A DNA stretch of 12,019 nucleotides from an uncultured Lachnospiraceae bacterium (GTDB lineage: Bacteria > Bacillota > Clostridia > Lachnospirales > Lachnospiraceae). The stretch covers positions 1-12,019 of the forward strand of contig CANQYH010000076.1 of NCBI GenBank assembly GCA_947628025.1. Reading direction: 5' to 3'. Shown here in pieces: positions 10,972-12,019 of the stretch (position 1 is the stretch's first letter; the number at the start of each line of letters is the position of its first letter). The notes beneath the pieces were generated by a model. The model ran no database searches and was not told where the DNA came from. It worked only from the letters and a program-made list of their open reading frames with translations. Both the position numbers and the translations under genes were made by a program.

Positions 10972-11919
10972 ATGAGCAAGAAAAAGGCAGCCAAAACGGC
11001 GGCCGTGGGCAAGCCGAGATCCGGCAAGAGCCTGGGACAGCGGATCCTGGAGAACTGGCAGCTCTACGCGATGCTGGCCGTGCCCTTTATCCTGACGCTG
11101 ATTTACAAGTATCAGCCCATGTACGGGATCCAGATCGCTTTCAGAGATTTTGTGGCGACCAGAGGTTACTGGGGCAGCGAATGGGTGGGCTTTAAGTGGT
11201 TCACGAGATTTTTCAACGCGCCGACGTTCTGGAGGATGATCAAAAACACGGTGCTTCTGAGCCTGTACAGCCTCCTTTGGAGTTTCCCGATCCCGATCAT
11301 CCTGGCGCTGATGATCAACCAGCTCCGGTTCCAGAAATTTAAGAGGGTGACCCAGACCGTTTTGTACGCGCCGCACCTTATCTCTACCATGGTCGTCTGC
11401 GGTATGATCCGGATCTTCTTAAGTCCCTCCGGCGGTCTGATTAACCTGATCGCGGGCACGAACATCGACTTCATGACGCAGTCGAGTGCGTTTCGGACCA
11501 TTTACATAGCTTCCGGCATCTGGCAGGACGCAGGCTGGGGCATCATCGTTTATATGGCTACGCTGGCCAATATCGATACGTCCCATTATGAGGCGGCAAA
11601 GATTGACGGAGCCAGCATGTTCCAGAGGATCCTCTACATCGATATTCCGGAGCTGCTCCCGACCATCGTGCTGATGCTGATCATGGCGGCCGGCGGACTG
11701 ATGAACGTGGGCTTTGAGAAAGTATATCTGCTCCAGACGGATCTGAACAAGGCCACCAGCGACACCATCGCGGTGTACGTGTACCAGCAGGGTATCGAGC
11801 GGGCCCAGTACAGCTACTCGACAGCCATCGGCCTGTTCAACACGGTGATCAATATCATCCTGTTAATCATTGTCAATAAGATTACGAAGACGCTTTCCGA
11901 AGACGTCAGCTTCGTATAG
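10972..11919 (+). CDS. LplB-type carbohydrate ABC transporter permease (315 aa)
   Basis: This is an integral membrane subunit of an ABC importer of the LplB/aldouronate-type family, expected to carry complex sugars or oligosaccharides inward with a second permease and a binding lipoprotein. After a basic N-terminus (MSKKKAAKTAAVGKPRSGK) come about six membrane helices, first LYAMLAVPFILTLIYKYQPM and the conserved GIQIAFRDF region. The cytoplasmic EAA loop is EAAKIDGASMFQRILYIDIP, starting at residue 207, which docks the ATPase. The start was set at 10972 by AGGAGAGG upstream; the frame is open further but with no good site. The second permease follows after 12 nt. No ATPase gene is visible; in this family a shared MsmK-type ATPase encoded elsewhere is usual. 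Confidence 0.95.
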   Translation: MSKKKAAKTAAVGKPRSGKSLGQRILENWQLYAMLAVPFILTLIYKYQPMYGIQIAFRDFVATRGYWGSEWVGFKWFTRFFNAPTFWRMIKNTVLLSLYSLLWSFPIPIILALMINQLRFQKFKRVTQTVLYAPHLISTMVVCGMIRIFLSPSGGLINLIAGTNIDFMTQSSAFRTIYIASGIWQDAGWGIIVYMATLANIDTSHYEAAKIDGASMFQRILYIDIPELLPTIVLMLIMAAGGLMNVGFEKVYLLQTDLNKATSDTIAVYVYQQGIERAQYSYSTAIGLFNTVINIILLIIVNKITKTLSEDVSFV

Positions 11920-11931
11920 GAGGTGGAAGAG

Positions 11932-12019
11932 ATGGCAAAAAGGAAAAGTGGAGAGCTTCACGGTTTCTCTGAGAGGACCAGCGATATCGTTCTGGTCGTG
12001 ATCTGCGCCATATTCCTGT
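11932..12019 (+). CDS. Second carbohydrate ABC permease (start only, cut by window edge)
   Basis: Only about 29 residues are present: MAKRKSGELHGFSERTSDIV followed by the hydrophobic LVVICAIFL, the start of a first membrane helix. AGGAGG overlaps the stop codon of the preceding gene and lies 8 nt from this ATG, showing translational coupling. In LplB-type operons the next gene is normally the partner permease (YtcP/LplC type), and this N-terminus (basic tail, then S-D-x-V and a helix) fits. The binding protein is expected beyond the window. Confidence 0.78.
   Translation, partial: MAKRKSGELHGFSERTSDIVLVVICAIFL

Noticed and set aside
10830..11195. Small open frame in the transporter leader
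   Set aside because: It overlaps the permease gene in another frame and its translation has no protein-like features.

Overview
The window looks like chromosome of a low-to-mid G+C Gram-positive anaerobe, most likely a Clostridia/Lachnospiraceae-type Firmicute. The reasons are strong AGGAGG-type ribosome binding sites, sigma-A-like promoters, an LplB-type sugar permease pair beside a LacI regulator, a multi-PepSY lipoprotein beside an OmpR-type two-component pair, and paired small flavodoxins with an OhrR-like MarR regulator. This is inferred from gene content only; genus and species cannot be read from the window.

Layout. (a) 1-1178, minus strand: an operon of two flavodoxin-like proteins followed by an OhrR/MarR-type redox regulator that runs off the window edge. 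It has one clear promoter and a perfect 15-bp palindrome over the presumed transcription start. (b) 1249-4591, plus strand: a tight five-gene operon. It encodes a MotA/TolQ/ExbB-family channel protein, an ExbD/TolR-like protein with the membrane aspartate, two further membrane proteins whose C-terminal domains resemble the ExbD/TolR extracytoplasmic domain but lack that aspartate, and an exported protein with an OB-fold-like (tRNA_anti-like) domain. It ends at a strong hairpin shared with the convergent gene. (c) 4611-8461, minus strand: a response regulator, a histidine kinase and a 551-residue lipoprotein with five PepSY domains; an 11-bp-period direct repeat upstream of the lipoprotein is a candidate response-regulator site. 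(d) 8631-9233, plus strand: a coiled-coil protein built on 21/42-bp tandem DNA repeats. (e) 9464-12019: a LacI-family regulator diverges from a sugar ABC transporter operon (LplB-type permease, then the start of a second permease cut by the window edge), with matching operator-like sites on both sides of the intergenic region.

The most unusual part is region (b): an ion-driven stator-like module in an apparently single-membrane organism, without TonB, Tol-Pal or a recognisable MotB peptidoglycan-binding domain, and with three different TolR-like extracytoplasmic domains in a row. I could not assign it to a described system. No rRNA, tRNA, CRISPR array, insertion sequence or phage gene was seen.
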